From NCBI RefSeq assembly GCF_001507555.1, contig NZ_LQBO01000001.1, positions 1,302,001 through 1,366,000 of the forward strand: 64,000 bases of DNA, in the 5' to 3' direction. Below, piece by piece: positions 26,475-34,986 of this stretch. The DNA comes from Thiomicrospira sp. XS5. Its GTDB lineage: Bacteria > Pseudomonadota > Gammaproteobacteria > Thiomicrospirales > Thiomicrospiraceae. Position numbers and translations under genes: made by a program. How positions within the stretch are numbered: the stretch's first letter is position 1; every line of letters starts with the position of its first letter. Below the pieces are notes generated by a model. It did no database searches, had not been told where the DNA came from, and was given only the letters and a program-made list of their open reading frames with translations.

Positions 26475-28352
26475 ATGAAATTCAAGACTTTGACCATGGC
26501 GATTGCAACGGTAATCGCTTCCTCGGCTGTCCTGACCGGATGCGGTGGTGACGGTTCCGATGGTACTGACGGTACAGCTGGAACGGATGCCAATGCTTCC
26601 GCTGTTAAGTTTGCATCCATCGCCCCTGCGGTGACGGAGGATGAACAAAATTCTATTCGTGCAACCGACAGTGTTAATGTAGCGGGTGAAGAGCAAGCAG
26701 TCAGTTATCAAACTTTGATTAAAACGGGTGACGTCAACAATGGTGAAACTTACGGGGTGGTCAAAGATTACCAGGATAACGTGATTCAAGATATCGACGG
26801 TTCCGCTTATCTTTGTAATGGGACGGATACCGGGAAAGGCTCCGGGTTGGATCACTTTTCTTTCTTGCAGAAAAACGGCAAGGTCTATATGGTTTCACAG
26901 TTCGAATGTGGGCCTGGAGCCATGTATATGAATGAACTGGAGCAATCAGCAGATGGTCAATTGACCGTTAAACCTGATAGCTTGCAATTCATCAGTCAGA
27001 AAGACGACTTCGGTGGCTGGGTGCACTGTGCCGGCATGACCACGCCGTGGAATTCACACTTGGGCTCGGAAGAATATCCAGCAGATGCTAACCCTTCCGC
27101 ATCTTATGCTTATACTGTAAACAGCTATTACTCTGAAGTGACGGATAAATTCTGGGGCGGGAATGCGTCGATGAATAACCCTTATTATTATGGTTGGACA
27201 CCGGAAGTGACCATCGGTACCGACGGTACGCCGAATTACACCAAGCATTACAGCATGGGGCGCTTTGCGCATGAGTTGGCTTATGTGATGCCGGATAAGA
27301 AAACCGTTTATTTGTCGGATGACGGCACCAATGTCGGGCTGTTCATGTTTGTGGCCGATACGGCAGAAGACTTGAGTGCCGGTACTTTGTATGCGGCTCA
27401 ATGGGTACAAACGTCGAGCGACGGTTCAAGCATGGGGCAGGCTGTTATCAAGTGGATTGATATGGGCCATGCCACGGATGCGGACATCAAAACAATCGTT
27501 TCGGCCAAACCGGCGTTCTCGGATATCTTCGCAACGGAAGCCCCACAAGGCGACGGTTCTTGTGCCACGGCCGGATTTAAGAACGTCAATACTGAAGCTG
27601 GCAACGAGTGTTTGCAACTTCAGGACATCAATGGCGACACCAACGTGGATGCCGCGGATGAAGCTATTGCTGCGCGTTTGGAAACTCGCCGTCTAGCCGC
27701 GTACCTTGGTGCGACGACCGAGTTCCGTAAAGAAGAAGGGATTACCTTCAATGAGCGCGACAATAAGTTGTATATCGCCATGTCTGAAGTCGCTTACGGT
27801 ATGGAAAACAACGCCAAAAAAGGGGTTGCCAATACCACTTATGATTTGGGCGGAAATAACGACATTCGCGTTGAGTACAACCCTTGCGGTGCCGTCTATG
27901 CGTTGGATGTCGCCACCAATTCAACCATTGGTTCCGACTACGTCGCTTACAGCATGAAAGGTCTGGTCGGTGGTACCTCCGTGGATTACTCCGGTACGGC
28001 TTTGGAAGGCAACACCTGTGATGTGGATGGTATTGCCAGCCCGGATAACGTTACCTTCTTGCAAGGTTCCGATATTCTGGTCATTGGTGAAGATACCAGC
28101 AAACACCCAAATGACATGGTCTGGGCCTATAACATCAAAGACGGTTCCATGGAGCGTATCTTCACCGGTCCTTACGGTTCTGAAACCACATCGCCTTTCT
28201 GGCATAAAGACATCAACGGTTTCGGTTACCTGACGGTGACGACGCAGCACCCATTCGGTGAAGTCAGCGGTTCTTATACGCGACCAGCCGGTGTTGAAAC
28301 CAAGTCGGAAGCCGGTTACATCGGGCCGTTCGATTTCTCGGACGTCAAATAA
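26475..28352 (+). CDS. PhoX-like (DUF839) lipoprotein, putative calcium-dependent phosphatase
   Basis: Product of 625 residues. It begins with a Sec signal and lipobox (VLTGC, then GGDGSDGTDGT), so it should be an acylated surface or periplasmic protein. The body matches the PhoX/DUF839 beta-propeller: TTPWNSHLGSEEYP corresponds to the metal-binding TPWGT...EE segment and GRFAHELAYVMPD to the usual GRFxHE. A dockerin/EF-hand-like loop, DINGDTNVDAADEA, is inserted near the middle. Known PhoX enzymes are Tat-exported phosphomonoesterases with an iron-calcium cofactor; this one lacks a Tat signal. The start is ATG 26475 with AGGAG upstream. A phosphatase role is inferred; no activity is proven for this branch. 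Confidence 0.8.
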   Translation: MKFKTLTMAIATVIASSAVLTGCGGDGSDGTDGTAGTDANASAVKFASIAPAVTEDEQNSIRATDSVNVAGEEQAVSYQTLIKTGDVNNGETYGVVKDYQDNVIQDIDGSAYLCNGTDTGKGSGLDHFSFLQKNGKVYMVSQFECGPGAMYMNELEQSADGQLTVKPDSLQFISQKDDFGGWVHCAGMTTPWNSHLGSEEYPADANPSASYAYTVNSYYSEVTDKFWGGNASMNNPYYYGWTPEVTIGTDGTPNYTKHYSMGRFAHELAYVMPDKKTVYLSDDGTNVGLFMFVADTAEDLSAGTLYAAQWVQTSSDGSSMGQAVIKWIDMGHATDADIKTIVSAKPAFSDIFATEAPQGDGSCATAGFKNVNTEAGNECLQLQDINGDTNVDAADEAIAARLETRRLAAYLGATTEFRKEEGITFNERDNKLYIAMSEVAYGMENNAKKGVANTTYDLGGNNDIRVEYNPCGAVYALDVATNSTIGSDYVAYSMKGLVGGTSVDYSGTALEGNTCDVDGIASPDNVTFLQGSDILVIGEDTSKHPNDMVWAYNIKDGSMERIFTGPYGSETTSPFWHKDINGFGYLTVTTQHPFGEVSGSYTRPAGVETKSEAGYIGPFDFSDVK

Positions 28353-28366
28353 TCCGATTATCTCAC

Positions 28367-28420
28367 TTGGCCGATCCTCGGCCAATTTCAACGAGCCTCG
28401 CCCTTCCGGCGGGGCTTTTG
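28367..28420 (+). terminator. Two tandem hairpins after the PhoX-like gene
   Basis: The first is TTGGCCGA/TCGGCCAA with a three-base loop (28367-28385). The second is GCCTCGCC/GGCGGGGC (28395-28415, one G-T) followed by TTTTGTGTTT. They may reduce but not abolish transcription into the next gene, whose start is 26 bp further on. Confidence 0.6.
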
Positions 28421-28445
28421 TGTTTCAGTGTAAAGAGTCAAAATT

Positions 28446-30203
28446 ATGATTGTTTCTTATTTTTTTAAAGTGGGGCTTTGGGCCTCTTTGGGTGTATCGG
28501 TCGCTGGTCTGACGGCCTGCTCTGGAACCAGCGGATCCAAAACTCAAGACGTTGAAATCATCACGCTGGACGGCCCACAAACCGTTCAGCAGGTGACCGC
28601 CATGTTTGATGACGACTGGTTGTTGAATACGAAAGTGCATCACCGCGCCAGTAGCTATATTCCATCCCAGTGTTACACACGCACGGAAGGGCAAAACGGC
28701 CAGGTGCATAACCCGTGTTTTACGTGCCATTCCACGCCAAAAGCACCCACTTATATCGACGACACCAGCTTTCAGACCGCCTATGAGTTTCGTGATACGT
28801 CTCGAAAAAATCCTTGGATTAACTTGTTTAAGGATCGAACCGAAGCGGTGGCGAAGATTTCCGATGAAAGCATTATGGAATACGTTCGTCAATCGAATTA
28901 TTTCGACGAAGACGGTCGCATCATTCTGGCGGAAACCTTGAAAGAGGTTCCCAAAAATTGGGATTTTAACGGTGACGGGGAATGGAACGGCTATCGTCCG
29001 GACTGTTATTTCAACTTCGACTCCGAGGGCTTTGATCAAGCGCCGAATGGAGAGGATACCGGCTGGCGTTCATTTGGCTACACGCCGTTTGTTGGGACTT
29101 TTTGGCCCACCAACGGCAGTACCGATGATGTGATTATGCGTTTGGCACCGGCTTTCCGAAAAGACGAAAAGGGCGCTTGGGACCGAGATGTGTATCGCTT
29201 GAACCTGGCGATTGTTGAGGCCTTGATTAAACGTCGTAATGTTTCGATCCCACCGACCGACGAAACCCTATATCAGGTGGATTTGAACAAAGACGGTGAG
29301 ATTGGGCAGGCTACCGAAGTGGTCTTCGACTGGGCGCCTTTGGAAGGGCGTTACATGTCTTATGTCGGCCAAGCCAAACACCAATTGGCGCAGAAAAAAG
29401 TGCACTTGGCCGGAGGCTTGTATCCGGAAGGCACCGAGTTCATTCACAGCGTTCGCTACATCGATTTCGATGAAAACGGTGATATTCGAATGTCGCCGCG
29501 TTTCAAAGAACTGCGTTACGGCATTAAAACCAACTGGAACACCTATACGCAATTGCGAAACGTCGCGATGGAAGAGGTGAAAGAGGCGCATGATTTTCCG
29601 GACCGGTTGCGATACGTGCAAGGTTCGCCGGAAGGTGGCATGCTCAGCGGTGTCGGCTGGACATACCAAGGGTTTATTGAGGACCAGAACGGAGACTTGC
29701 GACCACAGAGTTATGAAGAGTCGTTGAACTGCATCGGTTGCCATGCCGGTATCAGTCAGACCACCGACGCCAGCTTTGCGTTTCCGCGTAAACTGGACGC
29801 CGATGCCTTTCAAGGCGGTTGGTACCATTGGACGCAGAAGGGCCTGTCGGGCATTCCGGAACCAAAATGGTCGGACGGCACCTATGAATATACCCAGTAT
29901 TTGATGGAAAACGGTTCCGGAAACGAGTTCCGCAATAACCCGGAAGTCATCGCCAAATTCTTCGATGAAAAGGGCGAGGTGAAGCCAGATGCTTTGCAGC
30001 GATTGCATGGCGACATCGGTTATCTGCTGTTACCGTCCCCGGAACGGGCGAAGGCCTTGAATAAAGCCTACAAGGTGATTGTGGATGAGCAAAGCTATAT
30101 TTATGGCCGCACGCCGCACATCAAATCCTTGAAGGACACCGTCTGGCTGGAACCGCCTGCGGATGAACCGACCGGTGTGAAGGAAGCGGTATTGATTCCG
30201 TAA
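28446..30203 (+). CDS. Di-heme c-type cytochrome lipoprotein of unknown function
   Basis: A 585-residue exported protein that I do not recognise as a named family. A lipobox (LTACSG) follows the signal segment. There are two CxxCH heme c sites: CFTCH near residue 97, and CIGCH near residue 435. Three Asp-rich calcium-loop-like stretches are present (DFNGDGEW, DLNKDGEIG, DFDENGDI). The C-terminal third has conserved-looking aromatic patches (GGWYHWTQKGLSG). It lies 93 bp after the PhoX-like gene, same strand, and both are lipoproteins with calcium-loop-like motifs, so a joint surface redox or hydrolytic function is likely. Not a peroxidase or a standard small cytochrome c. Substrate unknown. 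Confidence 0.82.
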   Translation: MIVSYFFKVGLWASLGVSVAGLTACSGTSGSKTQDVEIITLDGPQTVQQVTAMFDDDWLLNTKVHHRASSYIPSQCYTRTEGQNGQVHNPCFTCHSTPKAPTYIDDTSFQTAYEFRDTSRKNPWINLFKDRTEAVAKISDESIMEYVRQSNYFDEDGRIILAETLKEVPKNWDFNGDGEWNGYRPDCYFNFDSEGFDQAPNGEDTGWRSFGYTPFVGTFWPTNGSTDDVIMRLAPAFRKDEKGAWDRDVYRLNLAIVEALIKRRNVSIPPTDETLYQVDLNKDGEIGQATEVVFDWAPLEGRYMSYVGQAKHQLAQKKVHLAGGLYPEGTEFIHSVRYIDFDENGDIRMSPRFKELRYGIKTNWNTYTQLRNVAMEEVKEAHDFPDRLRYVQGSPEGGMLSGVGWTYQGFIEDQNGDLRPQSYEESLNCIGCHAGISQTTDASFAFPRKLDADAFQGGWYHWTQKGLSGIPEPKWSDGTYEYTQYLMENGSGNEFRNNPEVIAKFFDEKGEVKPDALQRLHGDIGYLLLPSPERAKALNKAYKVIVDEQSYIYGRTPHIKSLKDTVWLEPPADEPTGVKEAVLIP

Positions 30204-30242
30204 GGTTAAATCGATTTGTGAAGTCGATTCAATTCACAGCAT

Positions 30243-30271
30243 AAAAAAACCGGGCATGGCCCGGTTTTTTT
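30243..30271. terminator. Bidirectional terminator between convergent genes
   Basis: CCGGGC, a three-base loop and GCCCGG, flanked by seven A on the left and seven T on the right. It ends both the di-heme gene (plus) and recN (minus). Confidence 0.9.
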
Positions 30272-30287
30272 ATGGGAGCCTACTTGT

Positions 30288-31970
30288 TCAGGCGCGGGTT
30301 TGCTGTGCGGTTTGCTGAGCTAAGCTGAGCATTTCTTCCGCGTGTTTCAGTGTTTGCTCGGTAATTTTCATGCCGCCGAGCATTCGCGCCAATTCTTCAA
30401 TCCGCGCGTCGTCATCCAGTTGGGTGACTTGGGTTTTGGTTTGGTCGTTTTCGGTGTGTTTGCGGATATTGAGTTGCTGGTCGCCGTATGCCGCCACCTG
30501 CGCCAAGTGGGTGATGGAAAAAACCTGACGATGACGTCCCAGTTGCTGCATTTTTTGGCCGACCACTTCGGCGATGCCGCCGCCGATGCCGACATCGACC
30601 TCATCGAAAATCATCGACGGCAAACTGGCGACCTCGGCACTGGCCACTTGAATCGCCAAGCTGATGCGGGAAAGCTCCCCGCCGGAAGCGACTTTGGCCA
30701 AGGGTTGCAGTGGCTGACCTTTATTGGCGGTGACTTGGAAGTGCACCTGATCCAATCCGAGTTTGCTGGCTTTGTCGGTGGTGTCGACATCGATTTGGAA
30801 CAAGCCGTTATCCATACCCAATGTGTGCATGGACGCGGTGACATTCTCGCTCAGACGTTTAGCGGCCTGGGTGCGTGATGTATGCAGTTTCGACGCTTGT
30901 TGGGTGAATTCCGACCAGGCCTGGTCGATTTCCTGTTTCAAGGTGTCCAACGAGGCGCCGGAGTCGGTCAGTTCGGCCAGCGCATCACGAATTTCCTGAT
31001 GTTTGGTAACCAGTTGCTCCGGGTCGAGTTGGTATTTTTTTGCCAGCCCAAACAGTTCGGACAGGCGTTCATCGACTGCTTGCAAGCGTTCCGGGTCGAG
31101 TTCGACATGATGGTTTTGCGCTTGAATGTCGTCGGCCACGGCCTGACAGTCGATTTGGATGGAGTTGAGTTGCGCCAGCGCTTCCGCCAGTTGCGGTGAA
31201 AATTCGCTGACGTTTTCCAACTCGGAAATGGCTTGCGACAGTTTATGGGTTAAGCCGTCGTCGCCTTCAATCGCCTCGTAGGCGTTGTACACTGATTGTT
31301 TGATTTCGCTGGCGTGCGATAAGGTGTTTTGTTCGTCGGACAAGGCTTCGAATTCGTCGGCTTGCGGTTGCACCTGATCGAATTCCGACAATTGAAATTC
31401 CAATAATTCCAGTTTGCTCTGGCGGTCCGCTTGTGAGGCGTGCAGTTCTTCGTAACGTTGATTCAATTTTTGCCAGGCCTGGTAGGATTCTGCGGTTTGG
31501 GCCAGAGGTTCATCGTGCTTGGCGTAAGCGTCCAGAAGCGCCAGTTGTTTGTTGGCGTGCATCAGGGTTTGATGTTCGTGCTGACCGTGAATGTCGATCA
31601 ACAGCGCACTCAGGCTTTTCAATTGGTTGACGGAAGCGGGTAGGCCATTGATATACGCTTTGGAGCGGCCTTCCGCCGTGAGGGTGCGGCGCAACAGGCA
31701 GGTGTTGTCTTCGTCCAGTTCGTTTTCGGCCAGCCAGTTTTGGACGTCCGGTAAATGGGTGATGTCGAAGTCGGCGGTAATGTCGGCTTTCGGGGTGCCG
31801 TGGCGAACCAGCGCGCTGTCGGCACGTTCGCCCAATGCCAGGCCGAGGGCGTCCAGCAAAATGGATTTCCCGGCACCGGTTTCCCCTGTCAGGGTGGTGA
31901 AACCGGATTCGAAATTCAGGTGCAGTTTTTCAATCAAGGCCAGGTTTTGAATGGTCAGTTCTTGTAACAT
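30288..31970 (-). CDS. recN: DNA repair protein RecN
   Basis: An SMC-like ATPase acting in recombinational repair of double-strand breaks. The N-terminal Walker A is GETGAGKS (29-36), a long coiled coil occupies the middle (about 150-370), and the C-terminal ABC half has SGGELSRI and FDEVDVGIGG. The 560-residue length is normal. It follows nadK in the same direction with 37 bp between, the standard gammaproteobacterial order. It contains two CCAGGCCTGG copies (30915, 31473), read as DQAWS and YQAWQ within the coiled-coil region where sequence is free to vary. Confidence 0.96.
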   Translation of the reverse strand: MLQELTIQNLALIEKLHLNFESGFTTLTGETGAGKSILLDALGLALGERADSALVRHGTPKADITADFDITHLPDVQNWLAENELDEDNTCLLRRTLTAEGRSKAYINGLPASVNQLKSLSALLIDIHGQHEHQTLMHANKQLALLDAYAKHDEPLAQTAESYQAWQKLNQRYEELHASQADRQSKLELLEFQLSEFDQVQPQADEFEALSDEQNTLSHASEIKQSVYNAYEAIEGDDGLTHKLSQAISELENVSEFSPQLAEALAQLNSIQIDCQAVADDIQAQNHHVELDPERLQAVDERLSELFGLAKKYQLDPEQLVTKHQEIRDALAELTDSGASLDTLKQEIDQAWSEFTQQASKLHTSRTQAAKRLSENVTASMHTLGMDNGLFQIDVDTTDKASKLGLDQVHFQVTANKGQPLQPLAKVASGGELSRISLAIQVASAEVASLPSMIFDEVDVGIGGGIAEVVGQKMQQLGRHRQVFSITHLAQVAAYGDQQLNIRKHTENDQTKTQVTQLDDDARIEELARMLGGMKITEQTLKHAEEMLSLAQQTAQQTRA

Positions 31971-32007
31971 GTCGCTCCTAAGTTGCTCGGTGCCTGAGAC
32001 GGCGCGT

Positions 32008-32883
32008 TTACAGCTTTTGTCCCCAGTTGAGTTTGGCTCTTAACAGTTCGTAATGGTCGTGGCTTTTCGGGTGGACCATTTTAATGAAGTTGGGGTGGCG
32101 CGTCACGATGGTTTCGTAGTGCGCCATGAATTGGAAGGAGCGTTGGCCGTCGCAGATGATGGACGCCACGCCGCAGCAGTTGGCGTGCGGGCGAATCAGA
32201 ATTTCACTGTCGCCGGACACCACCACCGGGCGGTTACTCATGGTATGCGGGTTGATGGACACCAGTGAAATGACGTTCAAACCGGCATCGACAATCGGGC
32301 CGCCGGCAGATAGGGAGTAGGCGGTGGAACCTGTCGGCGTGGACACGATCAGGCCGTCGGAACGCTGACTGTTCAGAAAGCGGTTGTCAACGAAGGTTTC
32401 GAACTCGATCATGCGCGGCGAATCGTTTTTGTGCAGGACGACATCGTTAAAAGCCACCTCTTCAAACAGTGTTTCACCGTCTTTTTTGATGACGACTTTT
32501 AACAGGGTGCGTTCTTCGCACTGGTAATTGTCGGCCAGTACTTCGTCCAAGGTATCGAGCATGGTGTCGGGCGACACATCGGTCAAAAAGCCCAGGCGCC
32601 CGAGGTTGATGCCGAGAATCGGAATATTGTAATTGACGATGGAGCGCGCCACATCCAGAAAGGTGCCGTCGCCGCCGACAACAATCGCGAAATCGATGGT
32701 TTCCAGCAGTTCGGAACGTTCCAACCGCTCGATGCCGTAACGGTCGATGGGGAAATCCGAACAGGAACGTTGGTCCAGCAAGACGCGTTTGTCTTTTTCC
32801 TGAAAGTACAGAATCAGTTTATCAATCACTTCCCAGGATTGAATGCCGTTGTATTTAGCAAAAATGCCGATTTTACTGAACAT
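32008..32883 (-). CDS. nadK: NAD kinase
   Basis: Phosphorylates NAD to NADP. The catalytic GGDGT is at 70-74 (Asp72), followed by NLGRLGFLTDV and the nucleotide-binding TPTGSTAYSLSAGGPI. Length 291 residues, as in the family. It is divergent from hrcA and upstream of recN, matching the conserved gene neighbourhood. Confidence 0.96.
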   Translation of the reverse strand: MFSKIGIFAKYNGIQSWEVIDKLILYFQEKDKRVLLDQRSCSDFPIDRYGIERLERSELLETIDFAIVVGGDGTFLDVARSIVNYNIPILGINLGRLGFLTDVSPDTMLDTLDEVLADNYQCEERTLLKVVIKKDGETLFEEVAFNDVVLHKNDSPRMIEFETFVDNRFLNSQRSDGLIVSTPTGSTAYSLSAGGPIVDAGLNVISLVSINPHTMSNRPVVVSGDSEILIRPHANCCGVASIICDGQRSFQFMAHYETIVTRHPNFIKMVHPKSHDHYELLRAKLNWGQKL

Positions 32884-33007
32884 GCGTCATCCCTTGTTCA
32901 TGTGAGCCGAAAGGGCTTGGCCGTCTTTCGCCACTTGAAAATTTCCGTTTTATACCCATAATGCTTTTGAGTTCGTTTTTATGGACTAGAATATTAAGCA
33001 TCATTTT

Positions 33008-33037
33008 ACGTTAAGCAAGTACTATTTTGCCTAACGT
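33008..33037. promoter_or_regulatory. Inverted repeat between nadK and hrcA, possible operator
   Basis: ACGTTAAGCAA (33008-33018) and TTGCCTAACGT (33027-33037) are inverted with one mismatch and an 8-bp spacer, ending 32 bp before the hrcA start. There is no T-run. It is not the classical CIRCE element. It may be an operator for this divergent region. Confidence 0.4.
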
Positions 33038-33069
33038 CCGTTAAAGAATTACGAGTGTCGCTGCGCTGT

Positions 33070-34098
33070 ATGAACTTGAATGAACGATCACAACTGCTTT
33101 TCAAACACTTAATGGCATTATACCTAAATGAGGGGCGGCCTGTCGGGTCATCCGTGTTGGCGAAATTGCCGGATGTTTCAGTCAGTTCCGCCACCATTCG
33201 TAATGTGATGGCCGACTTGGAAAAAATGGGGCTGATCCATTCGCCGCACACCTCTGCCGGGCGTGTGCCGACTGAACATGGTTTTCGTGTGTTTGTGGAT
33301 TCGATCCTGACGGTGCAGCCGTTGAATGCCTCATCCATGAAGCAAATCGAACAGGGCTTTAATCAAGCGCAAACCCAGGAAGAATTGTTGGGGTCCGCCT
33401 CGCAGATATTGTCCGGTTTGACGGGGATGGCGAGTCTGGTGATGTTGCCGAATCAAGAACAAGAAGTGTTGCGCCACATCGACTTTGTGCGTTTGAACGA
33501 CAAACGCGCTTTGGTGGTGTTGGTGTTAAACGATTTGGATGTTCAAAACCGCGTGATTGAATTTGACGAACCGGTATCCGCGTCGCATTTGGAGCAAGCC
33601 AGCAATTACCTTAACGAACATTTTGCCGGCCGTCATTTGTATGAAGTGAAGCAACTGCTGGTGCAACGCATGGATGAATTGCGCAAAACCATGGATCAGC
33701 TTATGGTGTCGATTGTCGAAGCGACGGACGAAGCCATTGACAGCAAAATGAAGCAGGGCATGCCGTATTTTATTTCCGGCAAAACCAACCTGCTGAACTA
33801 CGATGAACTGGCCGATGCCGAAAAACTGCGCGCCTTGTTTCAGTCGTTTGAAGAACACTCCGATATGTTGAATCTGTTCAATAAAAGCATGCAGGCGAAG
33901 GGCTTGCAGGTCTTTATCGGCCAGGAATGCGGTAATGAAAGTTATCAGAACTGCAGCGTCATTACCACGCCTTACGAGCGTGACGGCGAAGTGATGGGCG
34001 TGCTTGGCGTGGTGGGCCCGAGCCGGATGCCGTACGATAAAATTGTGCCGCGCGTCGATATGACCGCCCGTATTCTCAGTTCCCTGCTCAATAAATAA
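33070..34098 (+). CDS. hrcA: Heat-inducible transcription repressor HrcA
   Basis: A repressor of chaperone genes that normally binds CIRCE operators and is activated by GroEL. The N-terminal winged helix has the family pattern (RPVGSSVLAKLPDVSVSSATIRNVMADLEKMGLIHSPH, then TSAGRVPTEHGFR), and the C-terminal GAF-like part ends SRMPYDKIVPRVD. ATG 33070 (MNLNERSQLL) is preferred over GTG 33055. Product 342 residues. It is followed by a CCAGGCCTGG terminator and then grpE. No CIRCE sequence is visible in this window, so its targets may be elsewhere (for example groESL). Confidence 0.95.
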   Translation: MNLNERSQLLFKHLMALYLNEGRPVGSSVLAKLPDVSVSSATIRNVMADLEKMGLIHSPHTSAGRVPTEHGFRVFVDSILTVQPLNASSMKQIEQGFNQAQTQEELLGSASQILSGLTGMASLVMLPNQEQEVLRHIDFVRLNDKRALVVLVLNDLDVQNRVIEFDEPVSASHLEQASNYLNEHFAGRHLYEVKQLLVQRMDELRKTMDQLMVSIVEATDEAIDSKMKQGMPYFISGKTNLLNYDELADAEKLRALFQSFEEHSDMLNLFNKSMQAKGLQVFIGQECGNESYQNCSVITTPYERDGEVMGVLGVVGPSRMPYDKIVPRVDMTARILSSLLNK

Positions 34099-34111
34099 AT
34101 CAACTCATTCT

Positions 34112-34135
34112 AAAACGACCAGGCCTGGCCGTTTT
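34112..34135. terminator. Palindromic terminator with CCAGGCCTGG after hrcA
   Basis: AAAACGACCAGG followed by CCTGGCCGTTTT, identical to the 24-bp element after umuD, including the single mismatch. It starts 14 bp past the hrcA stop and separates hrcA from the grpE promoter. Confidence 0.7.
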
Positions 34136-34214
34136 CGGGATTGAGTGTGGTGATACCTGCTTGGAATCACCTTCGCAAAATTAATGCAAAAAATTCATTG
34201 CAGGCGCTTGAAAC

Positions 34215-34243
34215 CTTGAAAAGCGTCCTTATAAACCCCGTGA
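34215..34243 (+). promoter_or_regulatory. Sigma-32-type heat-shock promoter of grpE
   Basis: CTTGAAA (34215-34221), a 14-bp spacer and CCCCGTGA (34236-34243), close to the sigma-32 consensus CTTGAAA-N13-15-CCCCATNT. It lies about 30 bp before the grpE start. Confidence 0.65.
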
Positions 34244-34273
34244 TTTTACAGTTATCAACTTCTGGAGATTTTT

Positions 34274-34831
34274 ATGTCTGACAATAAGGCAGAACTGAAC
34301 GAAGAACACATTCCAACGGCGGAAGACGGTGTTTCCGAAGAAACCCATCAAGCTGAAGACGCGGTTGAGCATGACCTGGAAGCCATGCTGGATGAAGCCA
34401 AAAAAGAAGCCGATGCGCAAAAAGAGTTGGCGCTGCGCACCCTGGCCGATATGGAAAACTTGAAGCGTCGTACGCGCCTGGACGTGGAAAACGCGCATAA
34501 GTTTGCGTTGGAAAAATTCGTCGGTGATTTATTGCCAGTGCTGGATTCCATGGAAATGGGCTTGGATGCGGCGTCCAAAGAGGATGCGTCCGCCGACAGT
34601 ATTCGCGAAGGGTTGGACATGACCTTCAAGCAGTTCCTGGATGTGATGCAAAAGTTCAATGTGGAACGCGTCGATCCGGCGGGTGAAAAATTCGACCCGC
34701 AACTGCACGAAGCCATGACGATGGTGCCGTCGCCGGATCACGAATCGCAATCGGTGATTGAAGTCTTCCAGAAAGGCTATGTGCTGAACGAGCGCCTGGT
34801 CCGTCCGGCGCGTGTTGTGGTGGCGCAATAA
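34274..34831 (+). CDS. grpE: Nucleotide exchange factor GrpE
   Basis: A co-chaperone that releases ADP from DnaK. It has an acidic N-terminus, a long dimerising helix (about 35-95, DMENLKRRTRLDVENAHKFALEKF), and a C-terminal beta domain ending VLNERLVRPARVVVAQ, the family signature. 185 residues; start ATG 34274 preceded by TGGAGA. It has its own apparent heat-shock promoter. Confidence 0.96.
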   Translation: MSDNKAELNEEHIPTAEDGVSEETHQAEDAVEHDLEAMLDEAKKEADAQKELALRTLADMENLKRRTRLDVENAHKFALEKFVGDLLPVLDSMEMGLDAASKEDASADSIREGLDMTFKQFLDVMQKFNVERVDPAGEKFDPQLHEAMTMVPSPDHESQSVIEVFQKGYVLNERLVRPARVVVAQ

Positions 34832-34880
34832 GCGGTAAACGGTCAAGGGCGAAAAAATACGAAAAACTTTTGATGCCGCC

Positions 34881-34908
34881 CTTGAATAATTTTAGCCGCA
34901 CCCTATAT
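34881..34908 (+). promoter_or_regulatory. Sigma-32-type heat-shock promoter of dnaK
   Basis: CTTGAAT (34881-34887), a 13-bp spacer and CCCTATAT (34901-34908). It lies about 80 bp upstream of the dnaK start in the grpE-dnaK gap. Confidence 0.6.
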
Positions 34909-34986
34909 AGAAGCTAACACAGAAAACTTTACGTATTAATTTGAAAGGCTTTGTCTCGCAAGGCCATGAAATTTGGAGAAAAACGA

